Positions 25,710-33,741 of a stretch of 44,880 bases of DNA are shown here, piece after piece. The DNA is from Ulvibacter litoralis (lineage in GTDB: Bacteria > Bacteroidota > Bacteroidia > Flavobacteriales > Flavobacteriaceae). Below the pieces are notes generated by a model, which had not been told where the DNA came from, did not search any database, and saw only the letters and a list, made by a program, of their open reading frames with translations. The DNA lies in NCBI RefSeq assembly GCF_900102055.1, contig NZ_FNBA01000009.1, positions 1 through 44,880 of the forward strand, read 5' to 3'. The stretch's first letter is position 1; each line of letters begins with the position of its first letter. The position numbers and the translations under genes are program-made.

Positions 25710-26054
25710 TTATTTATCCTTTTCAATAATTGAAAACAAAATAGATTGCAGAAACGAAAGCAACAAGCTGAAAAGCAATGCCCACCAAATATTACGTACT
25801 GTAAATCCATCGATAAAGTAATCTGCCAATAGAATAATCATAGCATTTATTATCAACAAGAAAAAGCCCAAGGTTATAATCGTTACTGGAAGCGTTAACA
25901 CTACCAATATCGGCTTAACGGTAAGTCGTAGCAATGCTAGCACAATAGCTACAATAATAGCCGACACATAGCCTTCTACAGCAACACCTGGTAAAATATT
26001 TGCAAGAATTACAACTGCGACAGCGGTAAGTAATAGTTTTAAAATTAAATTCAT
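25710..26054 (-). CDS. YvlD-like membrane protein (phage holin superfamily IV)
   Basis: The 114-residue protein has four hydrophobic segments and matches the YvlD/COG1950 family: LLTAVAVVILANILPGV at the start, then LLRLTVKPILVVLTLPVTIITLGFFLLIINA. Databases attach the name phage holin to this superfamily, but there is no phage gene nearby. In other bacteria related proteins appear in envelope-stress operons. It is read in the same direction as tig, with tig's own promoter between them. Confidence 0.88.
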   Translation of the reverse strand: MNLILKLLLTAVAVVILANILPGVAVEGYVSAIIVAIVLALLRLTVKPILVVLTLPVTIITLGFFLLIINAMIILLADYFIDGFTVRNIWWALLFSLLLSFLQSILFSIIEKDK

Positions 26055-26083
26055 AGGTATGAGATTAAGAGAATTATAAAGAT

Positions 26084-26118
26084 AAAAAAACCACCTTCAA
26101 CAACGTTGAAAGTGGTTT
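26084..26118 (-). terminator. Terminator of the fadL-like/esterase operon
   Basis: On the minus strand AAACCAC and GTTGAA arms (26118-26105) pair with TTCAAC and GTGGTTT arms (26101-26088), with one C-A mismatch and a 3-nt loop, followed by a run of seven T. It lies 20-55 bp downstream of the esterase stop. Confidence 0.75.
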
Positions 26119-26139
26119 GTAATTTATAAAAACTAATGA

Positions 26140-27693
26140 CTAGTTATTAGTAGCTGTTACAGTACCATAGTTACCGATAGCAACTTTAGGGATTGTAGCT
26201 TCATAGGTTTCGTTAATAGCATCAATAATTGCATTTGCTGTAAATGCATATCCTCTAGGTGATGGATGTACTCCATCTAAAGAGAAAGCACCACCCGTTA
26301 CAAACTGAGAGGTTAATACACCACCATCATATCCTACTCCACCGTTAGCAACTTGTCCTAAACGTGATTTAGCATCTACAAACGCCAATCCTTTAGACGC
26401 TGCAATTCCTTCGATAGCGGCATTGTAAGCTGTTGCTGCTGTAGAAATAGCTTCTTGCTCCACAGGAACCAATACATATTGATCTGGCATTGGATACGTA
26501 ACTCCAACTACAGATAACTGACCTGCTTGTGCTTGCGTTAAACCAAAACTCATTAATTCTGCTACTCTATCTGTATCTACCGTTGCAATAGCTGAAGAAC
26601 TCGTTAATACTAATAAATCTCCTGCGTTTGCTTGTCTAGCTTGTCCGTACTGCATTCCATAAATAGTTGCTGTACCTGGATCTAAACCACCTCCAATTAA
26701 TACTTGTGTAAGTGCTGTAGAAAGATCTTCAAGACCTTCATCATGAACTACCACTCCACTTGCTGCTGTTTGAGAAAAAACAATAGATCTTTCAGGAACT
26801 CCTAAAAAGGCAAAAGCAGCATTTAGTTGAGCATATGTTGCGTTTAGCGCTGGAATTTGCGGTCCGAAAGCTGGATTTAATGGACTTAATGGCGCGTAAG
26901 GAACTGTTGTAAAGAAAGGAATAGATGTTACATCTGGAATGTTAACCACAGCACCTTTAGAACCATTTGCTGTTAAAGCATCTACTAAACCACTGTAAGT
27001 AGCCGCAAACACATTTGGATCTGTAATATCATTTGGTCCGTAAGTTGCAGGATTTAAATTTCCTGTTTGGTCTACACCAATACCACCAGAAGTAGCATAA
27101 CTTAAGATATCATTATTACCAATCCATAAACTGAAAAAAGTTGGATTCATAGAAGTTGCATCGGCAATGATAGATGCACTCTGACTTGTTTGAAAACGAC
27201 CAAACCAAGGATTAGCTGAACCATATCCAGGCGCTGCTAAATGAAAACTTTTTGCTCCAGGAACTCCCATATTATTAAAAGGTCCTGCTGCACTTGTAGC
27301 AACATCAGTTGTTGGTGTACCTTCTAATAAAACAGGACCAGGATTTCCGTTCTCATCTACAGAAAGCACGAATCTATTATTAAAAACTTGTGTTCCATTT
27401 AAAAGTAAACCACCTAAGTTGTCGTCCATTAAAGGTTGCGTAAACTCTCCGCCACCTGCCAACGCAAATTGTTGCGCCATAATGTTTGGGTAAGAGTTTT
27501 CTTGTCCTGTTATGTATAAAGCACCATCTGCATATCCTGCTGTTAGTGAATTTCCTACTGCTACGTATCTTGTGAAATCTGCTGTTCCACTTGTGTAAAA
27601 ACCAGCTTCTGTTACTGGATTATCAAACTCCGCATCACAACTCACCAACCCTACGGTTGCCAAGCCTATCATTAATTTTATAGTATTTTTCAT
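26140..27693 (-). CDS. SGNH/GDSL-type esterase lipoprotein
   Basis: The protein has a lipoprotein signal ending at Cys19 (GLVSC) and an SGNH hydrolase layout in 517 residues. The nucleophile motif is GNSLTAGYA (Ser49), so the usual GDSL Asp is replaced by Asn. Block III is visible as IGNNDIL, and the C-terminal catalytic pair as DGVHPSPRGY. Such enzymes cleave acyl esters. The gene follows the FadL-like gene by 20 bp with a shared terminator. The pairing suggests release of acyl chains at the surface and uptake through the porin, which is inference from context. Confidence 0.85.
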   Translation of the reverse strand: MKNTIKLMIGLATVGLVSCDAEFDNPVTEAGFYTSGTADFTRYVAVGNSLTAGYADGALYITGQENSYPNIMAQQFALAGGGEFTQPLMDDNLGGLLLNGTQVFNNRFVLSVDENGNPGPVLLEGTPTTDVATSAAGPFNNMGVPGAKSFHLAAPGYGSANPWFGRFQTSQSASIIADATSMNPTFFSLWIGNNDILSYATSGGIGVDQTGNLNPATYGPNDITDPNVFAATYSGLVDALTANGSKGAVVNIPDVTSIPFFTTVPYAPLSPLNPAFGPQIPALNATYAQLNAAFAFLGVPERSIVFSQTAASGVVVHDEGLEDLSTALTQVLIGGGLDPGTATIYGMQYGQARQANAGDLLVLTSSSAIATVDTDRVAELMSFGLTQAQAGQLSVVGVTYPMPDQYVLVPVEQEAISTAATAYNAAIEGIAASKGLAFVDAKSRLGQVANGGVGYDGGVLTSQFVTGGAFSLDGVHPSPRGYAFTANAIIDAINETYEATIPKVAIGNYGTVTATNN

Positions 27694-27713
27694 TTTGTTC
27701 TAATTTTTTTGAA

Positions 27714-28967
27714 TTACATTCTATATGTTAACCCTAAACCTGGTACAAAAGCATTGGTTTTATACCTTCCTCCAAATGGAACTGCATTTCCATTTTCATA
27801 GTACGCATCATACGAAGCTTCCACTTCTTTGAAATAAGAGTATAAGAACGAAGCATCTATTTGTAAGTTTTTACCAACATTCACGGTAAGACCTGCAGTA
27901 AAGTTACTACTGTCGTTACGTGGAGTTTCTGGTGCAAAACGTCCTGCCTGAACAGGAGACTCATCAAAGTAATAACCTCCTCTTAACGTAAACATTTTAG
28001 TCGCTTCATATTGCAATCCAAAACGATAAATTGAGCTGTTTTTATAGTTACGTGCATTCTTTGAATCTGGCACACTCTCGCTAGCAAAATCAATATCTAA
28101 TGATTCATACACATCCCAGAAAGTACGGTTTAAATCGAAAGCAAATAACCATTTATCACAAAACTCATATGACAAACCAACTGTCATTTCAGCTGGCAAC
28201 GGTAAATCTGCATGGAATGTAGTTGTAGCAGGAAATGGCGTAAGTGGAGAGTTAGGTACGTTTTCAAACGTCGCGTCTCCATCTCTAGCTTCCATAATAA
28301 TTTCAGAACGGTAGGTTGCTCCAATTCTTAATTTATCGGTAGGATTAAACATTGCACTCGCAGTCCATCCTGTAGCGTTTACTCCTTTAGCCTCAACCGT
28401 TACTTCAGAACGATTTCCATCGATATCTGATAACGTTCTATTAAGGTTTCTATTAAAGTTTACAGAACCTGTTACGAATATTGGTCCACCACCAACACTA
28501 AATTTATCATTTATTTTAAGGGATACTGTTGGTTGAATATAAATAGCCTTTAAATCAATGTTATTTACTAAGTGAGATCCAGCCCAATCGTCTGCATACT
28601 CTACCGAACTACCGTAAGGTGTATAAACTCCAACTCCTAAAGCCAACCAATCGGTTGCTTTGTACGAAGCATAAAAATACAACGGAGTTCCCACTGGGCT
28701 ATCCGTTATTGCGGAAGCTCCTGTAGCTTCATTTTGATATGATACATTTGAAAACACTCCACTAACTCCAGCAGAAACATTAAGTTTATTTTCTAAGTAT
28801 ACTAATCCTGCAGGATTAAAAAATACAAGTTCGCTACTGTTAACAACAGCAACTCCAGTGTGTCCCATAGCCAAAGACTTTTGTCCTTGAAGACTTACAC
28901 GATACCCACCGGCATACATTACTGCCGTGGCAAGTGATACCACAGCTAGAAGCAACATTTTCTTCAT
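27714..28967 (-). CDS. FadL/OmpP1-family outer-membrane transporter for hydrophobic compounds
   Basis: The family consists of 14-stranded barrels that pass long-chain fatty acids and other hydrophobic molecules. The 417-residue protein has a signal peptide (MKKMLLLAVVSLATAVMYAGG), the N-terminal plug signature KSLAMGHTGVAVVNSSELVFFNPAG, repeated aromatic-rich beta strands, and an aromatic-containing C-terminus (LGLTYRM). It heads a two-gene unit with the esterase lipoprotein. The substrate is not shown by the sequence. Confidence 0.9.
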   Translation of the reverse strand: MKKMLLLAVVSLATAVMYAGGYRVSLQGQKSLAMGHTGVAVVNSSELVFFNPAGLVYLENKLNVSAGVSGVFSNVSYQNEATGASAITDSPVGTPLYFYASYKATDWLALGVGVYTPYGSSVEYADDWAGSHLVNNIDLKAIYIQPTVSLKINDKFSVGGGPIFVTGSVNFNRNLNRTLSDIDGNRSEVTVEAKGVNATGWTASAMFNPTDKLRIGATYRSEIIMEARDGDATFENVPNSPLTPFPATTTFHADLPLPAEMTVGLSYEFCDKWLFAFDLNRTFWDVYESLDIDFASESVPDSKNARNYKNSSIYRFGLQYEATKMFTLRGGYYFDESPVQAGRFAPETPRNDSSNFTAGLTVNVGKNLQIDASFLYSYFKEVEASYDAYYENGNAVPFGGRYKTNAFVPGLGLTYRM

Positions 28968-29017
28968 AATAAATTAAGTTAGATTAAAGGTTTATTTGTT
29001 TTTTGTTTTGTGCTCGG

Positions 29018-29045
29018 CAAAATACCCTTTTCAATTGATTAACAA
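29018..29045 (-). promoter_or_regulatory. Candidate promoter of the FadL/esterase operon (TTG-N18-TATTTTG)
   Basis: On the minus strand TTG (29045-29043), 18 bp, then TATTTTG (29024-29018), one base short of TAnnTTTG. It is about 50 bp before the FadL start at 28967. Confidence 0.35.
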
Positions 29046-29085
29046 CGCATTTGTTATGCATACATAGTAAATCACCTCTACAATG

Positions 29086-29850
29086 TTATAAAAAATTTGT
29101 CACAAATTGATAAAATTCTTTAGGATTTTCAGAATGTACCCAATGCCCAGCATTTGAAATAATCACAATAGATGCTTTCGGAAAATGCTTTTTTATCAAA
29201 AATTCATCCGAATTAATTATATATTCGGATTTTGAGCCCTTTAGAAACAAGGTGTCTTTTTCAAAAACAGTCCCTTCAGGAAGTGCTGCTCCAACCGCAT
29301 CAATTTCTCTGCTTAACACTGGTAAATTTATTCGCAATGCCAATTCTCCTTTGCTTTTCCAATAAAGGTTTTTCAGTAAAAATTGACGCGTACCAGTATC
29401 CTTTATGTATCCAGACAAAACTTCATCTGCTTCGCTTCTCTTTTTTATTTCTGAAAAATCTAGCATTGAAAGTGATTTTAAAATATCCTGATGGTGTCGT
29501 GGATAAGCTCTTGGTCCAATATCTGCAACCAACAACTTTGAAACCATTTCAGGATACGTAACTGCAAACAACATGGCTACTTTTCCACCCATAGAATGTC
29601 CTAACAAGGTAATCTCTGTTAACGAATGGTACTCACAATACTTTTTTAAATCTTCAGCCATGAGCTCATAACTAAAAGCATCACTATGAAAACTCCGTCC
29701 ATGATTTCTCTGATCTACTAAATGTACTTGATGTCCGTCTTCAGCAAACTTAGCACCTAGCGTTTTCCAATTATCGCTCATTCCTAAAAATCCGTGAAGA
29801 ATTATAAAGGGAGCTCCTTCTCCTAATATTTGTGAATGCAGTACTTCCAT
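29086..29850 (-). CDS. Alpha/beta hydrolase (YbfF-like esterase)
   Basis: The 254-residue protein shows the oxyanion motif LHGFLGMSDNW near residue 19, the nucleophile elbow GHSMGG (Ser86), and the catalytic His in NAGHWVH near 237. DQRNHGRS near 46 is typical of the YbfF group of acyl esterases. No signal peptide is present, so it should act in the cytoplasm. The ATG start overlaps the pdxJ stop by one base, indicating a two-gene operon. The substrate is unknown; a link with vitamin B6 is positional only. Confidence 0.9.
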   Translation of the reverse strand: MEVLHSQILGEGAPFIILHGFLGMSDNWKTLGAKFAEDGHQVHLVDQRNHGRSFHSDAFSYELMAEDLKKYCEYHSLTEITLLGHSMGGKVAMLFAVTYPEMVSKLLVADIGPRAYPRHHQDILKSLSMLDFSEIKKRSEADEVLSGYIKDTGTRQFLLKNLYWKSKGELALRINLPVLSREIDAVGAALPEGTVFEKDTLFLKGSKSEYIINSDEFLIKKHFPKASIVIISNAGHWVHSENPKEFYQFVTNFL

Positions 29851-30563
29851 TATTTCAGTTTTTCTAGATATTGTTGTACAACCGTTTCCAATCCTAAATA
29901 CAAAGCTTCAGAAATAAGTGCATGTCCGATGGAAACTTCTAGCAAGCCTGGAATATTTTCAGCAAAAAACTGAATATTCTCTAGTGATAAATCGTGCCCT
30001 GCGTTGATCCCTAATCCTAACTTATTTGCCAAAACCGCACAATCTGCATACGGCTCAATGGCTTTTTTGTTACCTAAACTGTATTGTTTTGCAAACTCTT
30101 CCGTATACAATTCAATTCGGTCAGTTCCCGTTTGGGCTGCACCTTCAATCATTTCGAGAGTAGGATCTACAAAAATAGACGTTCGAATGCCATTGCGTTT
30201 ACATTCAGAAATAATTTCAGCTAAATAGTCTTTATGCTTTACCGTATCCCAACCAGCATTCGATGTAATCGCATCTACAGCATCTGGCACCAAGGTTACC
30301 TGTGTTGGTTTTATTTGAAGCACCAAATCTAAAAAGGCATCTTGTGGATTCCCCTCTATATTGTATTCGGTCGTCACAATGGGTTTTAAATCGTAGGCGT
30401 CTTGATACCTAATATGTCGTTCGTCGGGTCTTGGGTGAATTGTGATTCCTTGTCCGCCAAATTTTTGAATATCTATAGCAACCTGCACTAAATTGGGTGT
30501 ATTTCCCCCTCTAGCATTCCGAATTGTGGCCACTTTATTTATATTAACACTTAGTTTTGTCAT
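29850..30563 (-). CDS. pdxJ: Pyridoxine 5'-phosphate synthase PdxJ
   Basis: PdxJ condenses 1-deoxyxylulose-5-phosphate with 3-amino-2-oxopropyl phosphate to make pyridoxine phosphate. The 237-residue TIM-barrel protein has the characteristic SVNINKVATIRNARGG start, ITIHPRPDERHI near residue 39, TLVPDAVDAITSNAGWD near 91, and a final EVSIGHALISEAL. All fit the family, with normal length. It is the first gene of the pair with the alpha/beta hydrolase and is divergent from the CBS-domain gene. Confidence 0.97.
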   Translation of the reverse strand: MTKLSVNINKVATIRNARGGNTPNLVQVAIDIQKFGGQGITIHPRPDERHIRYQDAYDLKPIVTTEYNIEGNPQDAFLDLVLQIKPTQVTLVPDAVDAITSNAGWDTVKHKDYLAEIISECKRNGIRTSIFVDPTLEMIEGAAQTGTDRIELYTEEFAKQYSLGNKKAIEPYADCAVLANKLGLGINAGHDLSLENIQFFAENIPGLLEVSIGHALISEALYLGLETVVQQYLEKLK

Positions 30564-30582
30564 TTTTTCTTACTTATTAGAA

Positions 30583-30590
30583 CAAAAATA
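30583..30590 (-). promoter_or_regulatory. Candidate -7 element of pdxJ
   Basis: TATTTTTG on the minus strand matches TAnnTTTG and lies 19 bp before the ATG. No clear -33 TTTG is visible. Confidence 0.4.
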
Positions 30591-30648
30591 CGAAGCTTAC
30601 GTACGGTTTTGAATCTTTATTTTAAGTAATTTGCATAAAATTTGAATT

Positions 30649-31305
30649 TTGGAGACGCAACAATTAATTATTAATGACATAAAGCCTTTTGATATTTCTA
30701 CGGAAATAAAAGAGGTACAGCTTATTTTTAACCAACTCACCTATACACATGTTCCTGTAAAAAAGGACGGTGTATATATTGGTTGCATTTCTGAAACTGA
30801 TGCGTATTGTTTTGAACCTTCGAAACGACTTAGTGATTTTCAGTATGCACTAGAGCCCTTTTTTGTGAGAGAAAACACCAACTGGCTAGATATTTTAGAA
30901 GCTTTTGCTTTAAATCACTGTACCATTATTCCTGTTTTAGATTCTAAAAACGAGTATATAGGCTATTACGAATTAAGCGACATCATGAATCTTTTTAACA
31001 ATACGCCTTTTTTAAATGAAGCAGGAGGGATTATTGTGGTTGAAAAAGGAAGTAGAGATTATTCGTTTAGTGAGATTTGCCAAATTGTTGAATCTAACGA
31101 TGCTCGTGTTTTAGGTGCCTTTGTATCAAAAATTGAAAACGACATTGTACAAGCCACTATTAAAATAGGACACGAAGGTATGAATGCCATTGTGCAAACC
31201 TTCAGAAGGTATAATTACACAATTGTATCTAACCACGAAGAAGATAAATTCTTAGACGATTTAAAAGAACGTTCTAACTATCTAGACAAATACCTTAATA
31301 TATAA
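30649..31305 (+). CDS. CBS-domain protein
   Basis: The 218-residue protein appears to consist of a pair of CBS modules (about 15-130; VPVKKDGVYIGCISETDAY, then IIPVLDSKNEYIGYYELSDIM) and a C-terminal alpha/beta region reminiscent of an ACT fold (GGIIVVEKGSRDYSFSEICQIVES). CBS pairs usually sense adenosine nucleotides. The start is TTG 30649 because no ATG or GTG lies before the first strand. It is followed 8 bp later by nadK and is probably co-transcribed, so a role linked to nucleotide or NAD status is plausible but not shown. Confidence 0.85.
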   Translation: METQQLIINDIKPFDISTEIKEVQLIFNQLTYTHVPVKKDGVYIGCISETDAYCFEPSKRLSDFQYALEPFFVRENTNWLDILEAFALNHCTIIPVLDSKNEYIGYYELSDIMNLFNNTPFLNEAGGIIVVEKGSRDYSFSEICQIVESNDARVLGAFVSKIENDIVQATIKIGHEGMNAIVQTFRRYNYTIVSNHEEDKFLDDLKERSNYLDKYLNI

Positions 31306-31313
31306 TAAATTGT

Positions 31314-32198
31314 ATGAAAATAGGTATTTACGGTCAGTTTTATCATAAAGATTCTGAGACTTACATTCAATTGGTCTTGGGTGGTCTTCAGAAAAAAAAT
31401 GTAGAAATCGTTATTGAAGAAAACTTCCTTAGCATTATTAACGAACATCAAGAAATCTCCAAAAACTTCTCCACCTTTGAAACCTTCAAAGAATTAGACA
31501 GCTCTTACGACTTGTTTTTTAGTATTGGAGGAGATGGTACCATTTTAAAATCGATTACGTACGTAAGAGACTTGGGCATTCCTATTGTGGGTATTAATAC
31601 GGGACGCTTGGGGTTTTTAGCGACCATTCAGAAAAAAAACATTACCGAAAGTATTAATCAAATCCTTTCGAATGAGTATTCTATTTCTGAAAGAAGTTTA
31701 TTAACTATTGCCACCGAACCTTTAAACAAGGAAATTGAACCCCTTAATTTTGCCTTAAATGAAATTGCTGTCAATAGAAAAAACACAACTTCGATGATTA
31801 AGGTAGAGACTATGGTGAACGACAAATACCTTACTTCATATTGGTCGGATGGTTTAATTGTATCAACACCAACAGGATCTACAGGATATTCTTTAAGTTG
31901 TGGTGGTCCCGTAATTGACCCAAGCACGAACAGCATGGTAATTACACCCATAGCGCCACACAATTTGAATGCCAGACCTATTGTGATTCCAGACAATAGT
32001 ACCGTAACATTAAAGGTAAGCGGAAGGGAAGATGCCTATTTAGTTTCTTTAGACTCTCGAATCGCCACTGTAGAAAACGAAACAACACTTATCATTAAAA
32101 AAGCTCCCTTTACAATAAAACTAGTTCAATTATCGAACGATAGTTTTATCAAAACGCTTCGGGAAAAACTTTTATGGGGAGAAGACAAGCGTAACTAA
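31314..32198 (+). CDS. nadK: NAD kinase
   Basis: NadK phosphorylates NAD to NADP. The diagnostic GGDG motif is at residues 72-75 (SIGGDGTILKSI). FALNEIAVNR near 149 and STPTGSTGYSLSCGGP near 183 complete the NAD-binding site. The 294-residue length is normal. It lies 8 bp after the CBS gene and about 100 bp before the envelope operon. Confidence 0.97.
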   Translation: MKIGIYGQFYHKDSETYIQLVLGGLQKKNVEIVIEENFLSIINEHQEISKNFSTFETFKELDSSYDLFFSIGGDGTILKSITYVRDLGIPIVGINTGRLGFLATIQKKNITESINQILSNEYSISERSLLTIATEPLNKEIEPLNFALNEIAVNRKNTTSMIKVETMVNDKYLTSYWSDGLIVSTPTGSTGYSLSCGGPVIDPSTNSMVITPIAPHNLNARPIVIPDNSTVTLKVSGREDAYLVSLDSRIATVENETTLIIKKAPFTIKLVQLSNDSFIKTLREKLLWGEDKRN

Positions 32199-32271
32199 AC
32201 AATAAAACACCTTAAAATTTGTTAATCATCAGAGAAATTGGCTTACAGAGGAAAATAGCCAAGTTTATTGT

Positions 32272-32279
32272 TATATTTG
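32272..32279 (+). promoter_or_regulatory. Candidate -7 element of the porG-uppS-bamA operon
   Basis: TATATTTG matches TAnnTTTG exactly and lies 16 bp before the ATG at 32296. The -33 element is not clear. Confidence 0.45.
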
Positions 32280-32295
32280 CAAACTTTTAAGGAAT

Positions 32296-32991
32296 ATGAA
32301 GTATTTCACAACTATATTACTACTAATAATAGCGGCACAGCTAGCACATTCTCAAACCTACGAAGTGGGCGCGATGATTGTTGGCGCAAACCATGTTGGT
32401 GATGTAGGAAAAACCACTTATATTGCACCAAACACTGTGGGTTTTGGAGGTATTGTTAAGTGGAACAGAAGTCCGAGACATGCATTTAGAGCTTCTATTT
32501 TAGTTGCCGACTTAAGAGGGGACGACTCCGAATCTAACGAGACTAGAAGACAACAACGAGGATATTCGTTTGATAATACAATAACAGAGTTTTCTGCTGG
32601 ATTAGAATATACTTTTTGGGAATACAACGTACACAACGGCCGAAATGTCTCTACACCATACCTTTACACAGGACTTACATACTTTTTATACAAAGCATCG
32701 TATATAAACTCAGCAACGAAAGAATTTCGAGATTACGACCAAGCTGGCTCTGTTGCAATCCCTATTGTATTAGGATACAAAGCAAAAATGAGCCCAAGCT
32801 TTGCCGTTGCTGTAGAAATAGGTGCGAGATACACTTTTACAGATGATTTAGACGGCAGCAACCCAGTAGGAATAGTTGCTGATAATGAATCTTTGAGATT
32901 CGGTAATGTTAACAATAATGACTGGTATATCTTTACAGGTGTGAACTTTAGCTTTACCTTTGGACGAAAACCATGTTATTGTAACTTTTAA
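32296..32991 (+). CDS. porG: PorG-like outer-membrane beta-barrel protein (DUF6089)
   Basis: The 231-residue protein has a signal peptide (MKYFTTILLLIIAAQLAHSQ), alternating beta strands typical of a small barrel (GLEYTFWEYN, YLYTGLTYFLYKA), and an NNNDWYIFTGVNFSFTF segment before a cysteine-containing end (KPCYCNF). In Porphyromonas gingivalis PorG is an outer-membrane T9SS component whose gene precedes uppS, bamA and skp-type genes. The same order is seen here, with uppS starting 6 bp later. The assignment rests on order, size and fold, so moderate certainty is appropriate. Confidence 0.72.
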   Translation: MKYFTTILLLIIAAQLAHSQTYEVGAMIVGANHVGDVGKTTYIAPNTVGFGGIVKWNRSPRHAFRASILVADLRGDDSESNETRRQQRGYSFDNTITEFSAGLEYTFWEYNVHNGRNVSTPYLYTGLTYFLYKASYINSATKEFRDYDQAGSVAIPIVLGYKAKMSPSFAVAVEIGARYTFTDDLDGSNPVGIVADNESLRFGNVNNNDWYIFTGVNFSFTFGRKPCYCNF

Positions 32992-32997
32992 GCAAGA

Positions 32998-33741
32998 ATG
33001 AACTTACGAGACCAAATAGACAAAAATAAACTTCCAAAGCACCTAGCTATTATTATGGACGGCAATGGCCGTTGGGCGAAACAAAAAGGATTTTTAAGGA
33101 CTATTGGTCATGAAAATGGAACGAAATCTGTTCGCGAAGTTGTTGAAGCTTGCGCAGAGATTAATATTCCATACTTAACCTTATATGCTTTTTCTACTGA
33201 AAATTGGAATAGACCCAAGCTTGAGGTCGAATTATTAATGAAATTACTTGTTTCCTCTTTAAAAAAAGAAATAAAGACGCTTCAAGACAACAATATAAAG
33301 TTAAATGCTATCGGAAATCTTGATTCTTTACCAAAAAAAGTAAATAAAGAATTAAAGGAAGTAATCGAAAGCACAAAAAACAACACTCACATGACCCTTA
33401 CACTAGCGTTAAGCTATAGTTCTAGGGAAGAATTAATAAAAACAGTTAAAGAGATTAGCCTTAAAGTTAAAAATAACCTAATTTCGCGCGACGATATTGA
33501 TGAATCGGTTATTAATAAGCATCTTTACACACAAAATTTGCCAGATGTAGATTTGTTAATACGCACTAGTGGCGAACAACGTATTAGTAACTTTTTACTT
33601 TGGCAGCTAGCATATGCCGAATTGTATTTTACGGATACCCTTTGGCCCGATTTTACAAAAACCCATCTTTTTGAGGCAATATTAAATTATCAAAACAGAG
33701 AAAGAAGATTTGGAAAGACAAGTGAACAACTCAAACAATAG
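32998..33741 (+). CDS. uppS: Isoprenyl transferase (undecaprenyl diphosphate synthase)
   Basis: UppS builds the C55 lipid carrier used for peptidoglycan and surface polysaccharides. The catalytic Asp21 is in IIMDGNGRWAK. LYAFSTENW follows near residue 62, and RTSGEQRISNFLLWQLAYAE and the final YQNRERRFG complete the signature. Its 247-residue length is normal. Its 3' end overlaps the bamA start by about 20-32 bp, indicating translational coupling. Confidence 0.97.
   Translation: MNLRDQIDKNKLPKHLAIIMDGNGRWAKQKGFLRTIGHENGTKSVREVVEACAEINIPYLTLYAFSTENWNRPKLEVELLMKLLVSSLKKEIKTLQDNNIKLNAIGNLDSLPKKVNKELKEVIESTKNNTHMTLTLALSYSSREELIKTVKEISLKVKNNLISRDDIDESVINKHLYTQNLPDVDLLIRTSGEQRISNFLLWQLAYAELYFTDTLWPDFTKTHLFEAILNYQNRERRFGKTSEQLKQ

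Noticed and set aside
25710-26054. Phage origin of the holin-superfamily protein
   Set aside because: The YvlD family carries this label by name only. No other phage gene, integrase or attachment site is nearby.
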